A stretch of DNA of 27,841 nt from an uncultured Rickettsiales bacterium (GTDB lineage: Bacteria; Pseudomonadota; Alphaproteobacteria; UBA8366): contig CAJWTF010000037.1 of NCBI GenBank assembly GCA_913046825.1, forward strand, positions 1 to 27,841. Reading direction: 5' to 3'. The notes under the pieces are model-generated. The model was not told where the DNA came from. It saw nothing but the letters and a program-made list of their open reading frames with translations, and did not search any database. The first letter of the stretch is position 1; every line of letters starts with the position of its first letter. The position numbers and the translations under genes are program-made. Positions 1 to 6,732 of this stretch are shown one piece after another.

Positions 1-846
1 AATATAGAGCAGTGGTGCCGCGATCTCCGCCGCGTCGGGTTTTGCGTCATAATTCGTGGCGCAGCGTCTAAGAGCTATTAGCGAATTCGCGTCGAATTCC
101 GCTGCCCATTTTTCGGCTTGGCTGTGCAATTGAGACCGAACTGCCGCTTCGTCCAGACCTCGATCTCGAAGTTCCACATCAACGCCGTAATTCTGCAGAA
201 CATTGGAGCGGAACTCGATCAACGCATCCCCAACGCCATCTCCGCAGTCATAGTAGTGTCCGCCATTCCAACCAGCGGCGGACTCAAATTGCTTCTCAAG
301 CTCCCGAATGGTGCTCTCGTCGCCCCGGCCCGTAATTCCCGTCGCGACCGGGACCAAAGCCCGCATTCGCGTCGGATATGTCACCCCCCATTGGAAGGTC
401 AGATACCCACCATAAGAATAGCCGACCACGGCGGCGAGTTCACACACGCCGAAATAATCCAGCAAAAGTTTGTGAACCTCGATCATGTCGCGGGTCGTAA
501 TTTCCGGGAAATCAGGCCCATACGGCTTTCCGGTCTCTGGGTTTATGCTCCTCGGACCTGTCGTACCATAGGCGGAGCCGAGCATATTAGGCGTGACGAC
601 GAAATAGCGGTTGGTATCGATAGCGCGCCCGGGTCCGATGAGGTCCTCCCACCAACCAGGATTCGAGTCGCCGCCTCCGCCCGCATGCGGGCTGGAGGTA
701 TAGCCGTGCAAAAGGAGAATAGTGTTTTCTTTCGCGTTTGCGGCCCTACCGTATGTCTCGTATGCGACTTCCAATACCGGCAGAATAGAGCCGTTTTGGA
801 GGATGAAATTTTCTGTTTTGAAGACGTCGGCGGTACTATCGATCAT
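1..846 (-). CDS. MetX-like alpha/beta hydrolase (homoserine O-acetyltransferase family), C-terminus outside window
   Basis: The frame is open from an ATG at 846 through the left edge (282 codons visible, no stop), so the 3' end is missing. It reads as an alpha/beta hydrolase of the homoserine O-acetyltransferase type: an oxyanion-hole LLLHGYTSS segment near residue 45, the PNMLGSAYGTTGP stretch near 87-98 typical of MetX relatives, and the nucleophile elbow GYSYGG with Ser144. The catalytic Asp and His would lie beyond the window. Ordinary MetX has a GGSMGG-type elbow, so this is probably a MetX-like hydrolase or acyltransferase of unknown substrate rather than proven MetX. A second in-frame ATG lies nine bases upstream (855). 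It is divergent from the isochorismatase-family gene across about 110 bp. Family call fairly sure; substrate unknown. Confidence 0.75.
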   Translation of the reverse strand, partial: MIDSTADVFKTENFILQNGSILPVLEVAYETYGRAANAKENTILLLHGYTSSPHAGGGGDSNPGWWEDLIGPGRAIDTNRYFVVTPNMLGSAYGTTGPRSINPETGKPYGPDFPEITTRDMIEVHKLLLDYFGVCELAAVVGYSYGGYLTFQWGVTYPTRMRALVPVATGITGRGDESTIRELEKQFESAAGWNGGHYYDCGDGVGDALIEFRSNVLQNYGVDVELRDRGLDEAAVRSQLHSQAEKWAAEFDANSLIALRRCATNYDAKPDAAEIAAPLLYI

Positions 847-956
847 TGAAAGCATCTCTGTGTTGTCATCGAACGCCGCGGCGTTTAGTACCTTATATGG
901 TCCGATGGCGTTGCGGCGAAACATCTATCCGCGATGCAATTGTCAGGGGAGAAAAG

Positions 957-1649
957 ATGGACAAGCTTGAGAAGTGGCAAGGGTTCATTCCCGACGGTGA
1001 GATGGAAGCTTACCGGAAGGGAGCGTTCGGCCGGAAAATCGGCTATGGTGCGCGTCCGGCACTACTGAACATCGACACGACGCGGATGTTCGTCGATCCT
1101 GCGTTCCCTCAATGTGGCCGATTGATGCCCGAATTGATTGAGGCCCTGACCGACATCACCGAATGTTTCCGTACGCTCGATCTGCCTATCTATTACAGTC
1201 GGCGCGATGACCGGCGGCATCCTGTGCAGCGCGGTATCTGGAATCTTAAACTCGGCAACACGGATGAGTTCATCTATAGCGAAGATCCGCGTGCAGACGA
1301 GTGGCCAGAAGCCTATGCCCCTCGCGAAGGAAAAGACGTTATTGTTTTCAAGAACAAACCGTCCTGCTTTTTCGAGACGCCGCTCGAATCCTGGTTGCGC
1401 TACGACCGTATTGACACCTTGATCGTCGTCGGCGTCTCCACGAGCGGCTGCATCCGGGCCGGCGTTGTCGATGCCTTCTCTCATAACTTCCGGGTGATTG
1501 TACCGGAAGAGGCCGTTGGCGATAGAAGTGCGAGTGCCCACCGGGCAAACCTCTTCGATATCGATATGAAGAGCGGGGATGTCGAACCTATGGCCGATGT
1601 CATAGCTGAAATTAAAACCCGATACGGTCGCGCTGACGCGGCCGAATAA
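957..1649 (+). CDS. Isochorismatase-family cysteine amidohydrolase (N-carbamoylsarcosine amidase-like)
   Basis: A 230-residue protein of the isochorismatase fold. The Asp-Lys-Cys triad of the family is visible: Asp40 in LLNIDTTRMF, Lys134 in FKNKPSCFF and Cys165 in VSTSGCIRAG, followed by the usual VPEEAVGDR motif. Such enzymes hydrolyse small amides (nicotinamide, N-carbamoylsarcosine, ureidoacrylate); the length and the TSGC motif are closest to N-carbamoylsarcosine amidase relatives, but the substrate cannot be fixed. The start at 957 is chosen because AGGGGAGAAAAG lies just before it; the frame is open further upstream to 846, but that part lacks protein character and would fill the divergent promoter space. 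purC follows after 27 bp. Confidence 0.85.
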   Translation: MDKLEKWQGFIPDGEMEAYRKGAFGRKIGYGARPALLNIDTTRMFVDPAFPQCGRLMPELIEALTDITECFRTLDLPIYYSRRDDRRHPVQRGIWNLKLGNTDEFIYSEDPRADEWPEAYAPREGKDVIVFKNKPSCFFETPLESWLRYDRIDTLIVVGVSTSGCIRAGVVDAFSHNFRVIVPEEAVGDRSASAHRANLFDIDMKSGDVEPMADVIAEIKTRYGRADAAE

Positions 1650-1676
1650 TCCCACCCTTAACAGATAGATTAGATC

Positions 1677-2669
1677 ATGCCAAACGTGACCTTCGATCCA
1701 AATTCCGTTCTTGATAATTGCCTCACGGATGGGGAATTTCCCGAACTGCCGAATTTCCAGCGTGGTAAAGTTCGAGATTCCTACGATCTGCCGGACGGGC
1801 GTCGCGTGATGATCGCGACAGATCGGCAATCCGCTTTCGATATCGTGCTAGCGGCGGTCCCAAATAAGGGCCAGGTGCTGAATGAGACCGCAAAGTTCTG
1901 GTTCGAGAAAACCAGCGATATCTGCCCCAACCACGTCGTCGATTTCCCGGACCCCAATGTCGCGGTGGCGAAGCGTCTCGACATGCTGCCTATCGAAATG
2001 GTGGTGCGGGATTACATGACCGGCTCGACGGAGACCAGCATTTGGCCGATGTACGAGCGTGGCGAGCGGACGATGTACGGGCATGAGTTCCCGGACGGCT
2101 TGGTCCGAAATCAGAAATTGCCTGGCACAATCCTAACGCCAACGACGAAAGCCGCTCAGGGTGATCACGATGCACCGATCACGGCCACGGAAATCGTCGA
2201 GCAGGACCTGTTGTCACAAAAGGTTTGGGATGAGCTCGCTGAGCTGAGCCTGGCTATTTTTGCGCGGGGACGTGAGATCGCAGCTGCCAACGGTCTTATT
2301 CTGGTCGACACGAAGTATGAGTTCGGCGTTGATGGAGACGGTCGCATCACCTTGGCAGACGAAGTGCATACACCGGATTCAAGTCGATACTGGATGACGG
2401 ACAGTTATGAGGCGCGGATGGCGGCCGGTGAGAATCCGGAGAGCTTGGACAAGGAGTTCCTGCGGCTGTGGATCAGCGCGCGTTGCGATCCGTACAAGGA
2501 TCCTATTCCGGATATCCCGGGTGAGACTTTGCTCGAGTTCAGTGCTAAATACGTAAAACTCTTCGAACAGGTGACCGGACAGACGTTCCAGAGACCGGCG
2601 ATGGATTGCTCGGTTCGCGACCGGGTTCGGGAGAACCTTGCAAAGGCGTTGCCCGATTATTTTAAATAG
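1677..2669 (+). CDS. purC: Phosphoribosylaminoimidazole-succinocarboxamide synthase (SAICAR synthetase)
   Basis: This enzyme joins aspartate to CAIR using ATP in de novo purine synthesis. The 330-residue protein carries the family signatures: RGKVRDSYDL near residue 30 followed by IATDRQSAFD, PIEMVVRDYMTGS near 105, and LADEVHTPDSSRYW near 222. It is longer than the roughly 240-residue compact bacterial form and matches the longer variant also found in fungi and many proteobacteria. No other pur gene is nearby. The isochorismatase-family gene is 27 bp upstream on the same strand, so co-transcription is possible. The Shine-Dalgarno sequence is weak. It converges on the aminotransferase gene with three bases between stop codons. 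Confidence 0.95.
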   Translation: MPNVTFDPNSVLDNCLTDGEFPELPNFQRGKVRDSYDLPDGRRVMIATDRQSAFDIVLAAVPNKGQVLNETAKFWFEKTSDICPNHVVDFPDPNVAVAKRLDMLPIEMVVRDYMTGSTETSIWPMYERGERTMYGHEFPDGLVRNQKLPGTILTPTTKAAQGDHDAPITATEIVEQDLLSQKVWDELAELSLAIFARGREIAAANGLILVDTKYEFGVDGDGRITLADEVHTPDSSRYWMTDSYEARMAAGENPESLDKEFLRLWISARCDPYKDPIPDIPGETLLEFSAKYVKLFEQVTGQTFQRPAMDCSVRDRVRENLAKALPDYFK

Positions 2670-2672
2670 GCC

Positions 2673-3869
2673 CTAGGCGGCGGCGCTCGCTCCGCGCCAC
2701 GATTTCGAGAGAGCAAGCACTTCGGCGATATCTTCTTCGGTGTTGTAGAGATGCAGCGAGAGGCGAATCCGACCTTTGCGGATAGAATGCCTCACATTGT
2801 TTTCCAGAAGAAAGTTGGAAAGGGAAGCCATTTCTGTGTCATCGGTCGAATCGTGACCACCGCCATCTCGGCCCACACAGATTAGGCTCGTGAGATGGGC
2901 ACCGGGCTCACCGCCTGCCACGGGTAGATCGAGATCGAGCAAGCCCGCAGCGAGGCGTCTGGTCAGATCGCCGACATGAGCCTCGATTGCGGGAATTCCG
3001 ATAACATTGAGCAAATCAATGGATTCTGCCGCCGCCGCTGCGCCCACGTAGTTGTGGTTGCCAAGATCGAAGCGGCGCGCGCCCGGCATCAGTTTGTAAT
3101 TGTCCGAGCCCAAAGCCGCTTCATGGGCGCCACCGCCAAGATCGACGCCAAAGCGCGCGAGATAGACCGGCGTCAATCGCTCCGCCCAATCCCGGCGGCA
3201 ATACACCAGCCCCATGCCATAAAGACCAAGCAATCCCTTCTGGGTTGATACCGCCAGTCCGTCAATCTTCAATGCATTGACATCGGTCTCGACGATACCG
3301 ACAGATTGCACTCCGTCGACGAGAAAAAAGGCACCGCGCTCTCGACATGCCGCGCCGAGTGGCGCCATATTAGTTCGAAACCCAGGCGAAAAGCTCACAG
3401 ACGCCACGGTCACGCATCGGGTTCGCTCGTCCATAGCATCGATCATGCGATTGACTGGAATGTGTCCGTCCTCACCGACGACAGTGCGCACTTCGACGCC
3501 CAATCGTTCCCGCAAGTGGAGCCATGGATAGACATTGTTTGGATGTTCCAAATCGGGGCAGAGCAACACATTATCGCCTGCCTTCAAATCCAGTGCCGCG
3601 ATGATTGCGTTCAGTCCTTCGGATACATTCTTCGTAATTGCGACTTCATCAGCGTCCGCGTGGATCATCTGCGCTAAGCTACTGCGGACGCGCTCCACGG
3701 AGCCAAACATGGCATCTTTATCGCCACTACCATCCATCCCACCATCTAGGACCGCATCCACGGCTGTACGTGCGGAACGCGGGGTGAGGCCACGCGCGGC
3801 ACAGTTCAAATAGACTTGGTTAGCGGCGCCGGGGAATTGCTCGGAAATTAGGTCTAGATCGAGGGGCAT
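2673..3869 (-). CDS. Class V aminotransferase (NifS/SufS-like, PLP-dependent)
   Basis: A 398-residue fold-type I PLP enzyme of the aminotransferase class V / cysteine desulfurase superfamily. Asp185 in FFLVDGVQSVG should bind the PLP ring nitrogen and Lys211 in LAVSTQKGLLGLYG should form the Schiff base. The N-terminal LNCAARGLTP resembles the substrate loop of isopenicillin-N-epimerase-like and NifS-like members. The C-terminal half does not show the clear cysteine-bearing loop of IscS, so desulfurase or selenocysteine lyase activity is unproven. It is divergent from the phnCDE-senC run across a 204 bp AT-rich region. A role with sulfur or selenium would be guesswork from location only. Confidence 0.85.
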   Translation of the reverse strand: MPLDLDLISEQFPGAANQVYLNCAARGLTPRSARTAVDAVLDGGMDGSGDKDAMFGSVERVRSSLAQMIHADADEVAITKNVSEGLNAIIAALDLKAGDNVLLCPDLEHPNNVYPWLHLRERLGVEVRTVVGEDGHIPVNRMIDAMDERTRCVTVASVSFSPGFRTNMAPLGAACRERGAFFLVDGVQSVGIVETDVNALKIDGLAVSTQKGLLGLYGMGLVYCRRDWAERLTPVYLARFGVDLGGGAHEAALGSDNYKLMPGARRFDLGNHNYVGAAAAAESIDLLNVIGIPAIEAHVGDLTRRLAAGLLDLDLPVAGGEPGAHLTSLICVGRDGGGHDSTDDTEMASLSNFLLENNVRHSIRKGRIRLSLHLYNTEEDIAEVLALSKSWRGASAAA

Positions 3870-4073
3870 AATAGATGACCTTGAAAGTGCATTGGGTTAA
3901 TAATTCTAGGCCAATCGTTTTCAATTCAACTTCTAGAAGGCGAGGCCTTGGCGCCTAAAAAAATTTGGGCTACTTGACGTTTACAGTTAGTAGGCAATAT
4001 GTAACCGAATATTGATTTATCCAGCTAGTTATTAGCGTTCGTTGCAGCTGCCGTTAATTGGTTTCGGGAAGTT
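3870..4073. promoter_or_regulatory. Divergent AT-rich promoter region between the aminotransferase gene and phnC
   Basis: This 204 bp spacer is clearly more AT-rich than its surroundings. Rightward, TTGACG (3974-3979) and TATGTA (3998-4003) are 18 bp apart, a fair sigma-70-like promoter about 70 bp before the phnC start. Leftward, TTGAAA (3924-3919) and TATTAA (3902-3897) are 16 bp apart, a weaker candidate for the aminotransferase gene. I saw no convincing Pho box, riboswitch or operator. Promoter calls by eye are uncertain. Confidence 0.45.
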
Positions 4074-4868
4074 ATGAGTTCCATTGTTGCCCCAATGCTG
4101 CAGTTGAAAGCCGCCGAGGTCGTTTACCCGAATGGCGTGGTCGGATTGAAGCCGACAACCCTGGCCTTCGAACGACGTGCTTTTACGGTCCTGCTTGGAC
4201 TTTCTGGTGCTGGAAAATCTACCCTTTTGCGAAGTGTAAATCATCTTGTCGCTCCGACCAGTGGGTCCGTTGTGGTAAAAGGTCTCGAGACGCTGGAAGA
4301 GACAGAAAACCTTCGGAAACACCGGCGGCAGACGGCGATGATTTTCCAGCAACATCAGTTGATTGGCCGATACACTTGCTTGCAGAATGTCTTGGTCGGC
4401 CGGGTGGGCCAATATTCGATGTGGCGGACACTCTTACCGTTCGCGGAAGTGGACCGACGTCTGGCGCTTGACTGTCTGGACAGGGTTGGCTTGCTCTCTC
4501 GGGCCTTGCAGCGAGTTGACCATTTGAGCGGTGGCCAACAGCAGCGCGTCGGCATCGCCAGGGCGATCGCGCAGCAGCCAAATCTCATTCTCGCAGATGA
4601 GCCTGTGGCGAGCCTCGATCCGGAAACTGCTCACCGTGTCCTTGGAATGTTGCACCAAATAACTAAACAAGATGAAATTCCTACGATTGTCAGCCTTCAC
4701 CAGGTCGATCTCGCGAAGGCGTTCGCCGACCGGATTATCGGCTTGAACGATGGTGAAGTTGTCTTCGATGGTCCGCCGGGCGCATTGGGGGCCGCTGCGC
4801 TCGACAAAATTTATGAGCGGAAGACACCTGTCGAGGCGGAAGCTTATACGGCCGAAGCGGCAGATTAG
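4074..4868 (+). CDS. phnC: Phosphonate/phosphite-type ABC transporter ATP-binding protein
   Basis: ATPase subunit of a PhnCDE-type importer. All ABC motifs are present in the 264 residues: Walker [10 protein letters not shown] at 42-50, Q-loop FQQHQLIGR at 91-99, signature LSGGQQQR at 151-158, Walker B LILADEP at 171-177, then SLDPETA and the switch His in SLHQVD. The Q-loop and VLVGRVG region are typical of PhnC. The start at 4074 has GGGAAG just upstream. phnD follows after 44 bp and phnE 43 bp later, giving a complete importer with no C-P lyase or phosphonatase gene nearby, so the transported anion is not defined by context. The downstream gene is SelD/SenC. Confidence 0.9.
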   Translation: MSSIVAPMLQLKAAEVVYPNGVVGLKPTTLAFERRAFTVLLGLSGAGKSTLLRSVNHLVAPTSGSVVVKGLETLEETENLRKHRRQTAMIFQQHQLIGRYTCLQNVLVGRVGQYSMWRTLLPFAEVDRRLALDCLDRVGLLSRALQRVDHLSGGQQQRVGIARAIAQQPNLILADEPVASLDPETAHRVLGMLHQITKQDEIPTIVSLHQVDLAKAFADRIIGLNDGEVVFDGPPGALGAAALDKIYERKTPVEAEAYTAEAAD

Positions 4869-4912
4869 TTGCACGTAAGCCCATATTTTTTATCCGAGCT
4901 TAAGGAACACCC

Positions 4913-5770
4913 ATGATAATACGAACGATAACAACCATCTTTGCTGTACTGTTCGCTGTTTTAAGTCTGAACATCGCCGTTCAAGCGGCGGACAGTAATC
5001 CAGACACGTTGCGGGTCGCGCTTCTGCCGGATGAGGATGCCGCTACGATCATTAAGCAAAACCAAGGCTTGAAGGATTACCTGGAATCCAAGCTAGGCAA
5101 GAAGGTCAAAATTGTCGTCACGACAGACTATTCGTCGATGATCGAAGCCATGCGGTTTGGCCGACTGGAGTTGGGTTATTTCGGACCACTGTCCTACACG
5201 CTCGCGAAAACGAAAGCCGATATCGAACCTTTTGCAGCGCGTATGAAGAAGGGCAGCACGACATATCACGCGGTTCTAATCGGTAATAAGGCGGCGGGCA
5301 TTAAGACGGTCTCGGATGTAAAGGGTAAGGAAGTCGCATATGGTGATATTGCCTCCACGTCTAGCCATCTCATCCCAAAGAAGATGCTTCTCGATAACGG
5401 TCTCGAGACGAAAAAGGACTACAAGGAGAACTTTCTCGGCGCGCACGATGCCGTCGCGCTTGCCGTCCAGAACGGACACGCACAGGCCGGTGGCTTGAGT
5501 AAGCCAATCTTCGAAACGCTGGTGAAGCGCGAAGTCATCAGTCTCGATAAGGTGAATGTCCTGCAGGTTTCTGAGCCGTATCCGCAGTATCCCTGGGCGA
5601 TGCGCAGCGATCTGAAGCCAGAGTTGAAGGACGCGATCCGAAATGCATTCACCAGCCTGAAAGACAAAAAGGTTCTTAAGCCCTTTAAAGCGCAAGGCTT
5701 TGGCGCCATGACGGATGCGCATTACGACGTAATCCGAGATCTATCGAAGAAACTCAACCTAACTAAGTAG
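4913..5770 (+). CDS. phnD: Phosphate/phosphite/phosphonate-type periplasmic substrate-binding protein
   Basis: A 285-residue periplasmic binding protein of the PhnD family. Residues 1-26 form a signal peptide with a hydrophobic core and an AVQAAD cleavage region, without a lipobox Cys. The mature part has the family features: LRVALLPDEDAATIIKQ at the start, the TTDYSSMIEAMRFGRLELGYFGPLSY segment split by the binding cleft, and DIASTSSHLIPKKML, whose Ser-Thr-Ser cluster commonly contacts the oxyanion. A good AAGGA lies before the ATG. PhnD-like proteins bind phosphonates, phosphite, phosphate or other small anions; specificity cannot be read here. Middle gene of phnCDE. Confidence 0.9.
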   Translation: MIIRTITTIFAVLFAVLSLNIAVQAADSNPDTLRVALLPDEDAATIIKQNQGLKDYLESKLGKKVKIVVTTDYSSMIEAMRFGRLELGYFGPLSYTLAKTKADIEPFAARMKKGSTTYHAVLIGNKAAGIKTVSDVKGKEVAYGDIASTSSHLIPKKMLLDNGLETKKDYKENFLGAHDAVALAVQNGHAQAGGLSKPIFETLVKREVISLDKVNVLQVSEPYPQYPWAMRSDLKPELKDAIRNAFTSLKDKKVLKPFKAQGFGAMTDAHYDVIRDLSKKLNLTK

Positions 5771-5813
5771 CCAGGTTGATAATTGTATCTGACACCCGCG
5801 AAGGCGTGAGGCC

Positions 5814-6644
5814 ATGGTGAGCGATGTAGAGAGGGTTAAAGGCGATCCGCCGCAAAACGCGGACGAAATCCTTTTGATCGAACGCCGGGGTTGGCGCCGG
5901 AGCGGGATCCAGGTGGGACTAGTCTTCCTCGCAGTTTTGTTCTGCGCTTGGCTTACTGACTTGCTCGACGTGCAACGTATGTCGGATGGTATCCCGGCGA
6001 TCGGTACCTTGCTGACAGAAATGTTTCCGCCCGATTTCACCGAGGTGGAAAGCTGGGTGCGCCCCATGATCGATACGATCGCGATGAGTATTGCCGGTAC
6101 GGCGCTCTCGATCGTGCTGTCGTTGCCGTTGGGGGTACTTGCCGCGCGGAATACGACGCCAAATCCGACCGTCTATCGTATTGCACGCGGTGTTCTCAAT
6201 ATTTTCCGGTCCATACCCGAATTAATTATGGGGATCGTTTTTGTGGCCGCGGTTGGCTTCGGCGCCCTTCCCGGTGTTTTGGCGCTTGGCCTTCATTCCA
6301 TCGGGATGGTGGGCAAGTTCTTTTCGGAAGCGATTGAGCATTCGCATGAGGCGCCGTTAGAGGCGGCACGCGCCGCAGGCGCCAATCAGATTCAGGTAAT
6401 TACCCATGGCATATTGCCGCAAGTGATGCCGCAATTCGCCGATGTGGCGATGTATCGCTGGGAGTATAACTTTCGAGCGTCAACGGTAATGGGGATGGTC
6501 GGCGCTGGAGGCATTGGTCTTGAGCTCATGGCGAGCCTGCGCTTGATGCAATACAATGAATGCTTCGCAATTTTGCTTATCATCTTGGTGATGGTAACCA
6601 TCGTGGACGCTTTAAGTGCCGTCCTACGAAAGCGTTTCAAATAA
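5814..6644 (+). CDS. phnE: Phosphonate-type ABC transporter permease
   Basis: A 276-residue inner-membrane permease with a cytoplasmic N-terminal stretch, a first membrane segment near residues 33-50 and about five more from residue 85 onward. The EAA loop that docks on the ATPase is EAARAAGANQIQVITHGILPQ near 183-203, and the C-terminal RASTVMGMVGAGGIG motif is characteristic of PhnE. GAGG stands just before the ATG. It is a single permease, which would form a homodimer. The next gene on the strand (SelD/SenC) begins 88 bp downstream, and I see no clear terminator in that gap, so read-through is possible. Confidence 0.9.
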   Translation: MVSDVERVKGDPPQNADEILLIERRGWRRSGIQVGLVFLAVLFCAWLTDLLDVQRMSDGIPAIGTLLTEMFPPDFTEVESWVRPMIDTIAMSIAGTALSIVLSLPLGVLAARNTTPNPTVYRIARGVLNIFRSIPELIMGIVFVAAVGFGALPGVLALGLHSIGMVGKFFSEAIEHSHEAPLEAARAAGANQIQVITHGILPQVMPQFADVAMYRWEYNFRASTVMGMVGAGGIGLELMASLRLMQYNECFAILLIILVMVTIVDALSAVLRKRFK

Positions 6645-6732
6645 AAGTTTAGATCGCAGCCGAAAGTTGCCTTACGCAAAGGTGTGCTTCTTTTGATGGC
6701 AGTGTTAACGGTATTTTGTTAGGTCTTAGTGA

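Noticed and set aside
118..849. A 243-codon plus-strand open frame near the left edge
   Set aside because: The opposite strand encodes clear MetX-like hydrolase sequence over the same bases; the plus-strand frame has no family character.
1062..1829. A 255-codon minus-strand open frame across the isochorismatase and purC genes
   Set aside because: It spans two well-supported genes on the other strand and has no recognisable motif.
3870..4073. A Pho box controlling phnCDE
   Set aside because: No direct repeat resembling CTGTCAT is present at a sensible spacing.
4074..6644. Calling the importer a phosphonate utilisation locus
   Set aside because: No C-P lyase, phosphonatase or ptxD-like gene is present; only the transporter family can be supported.
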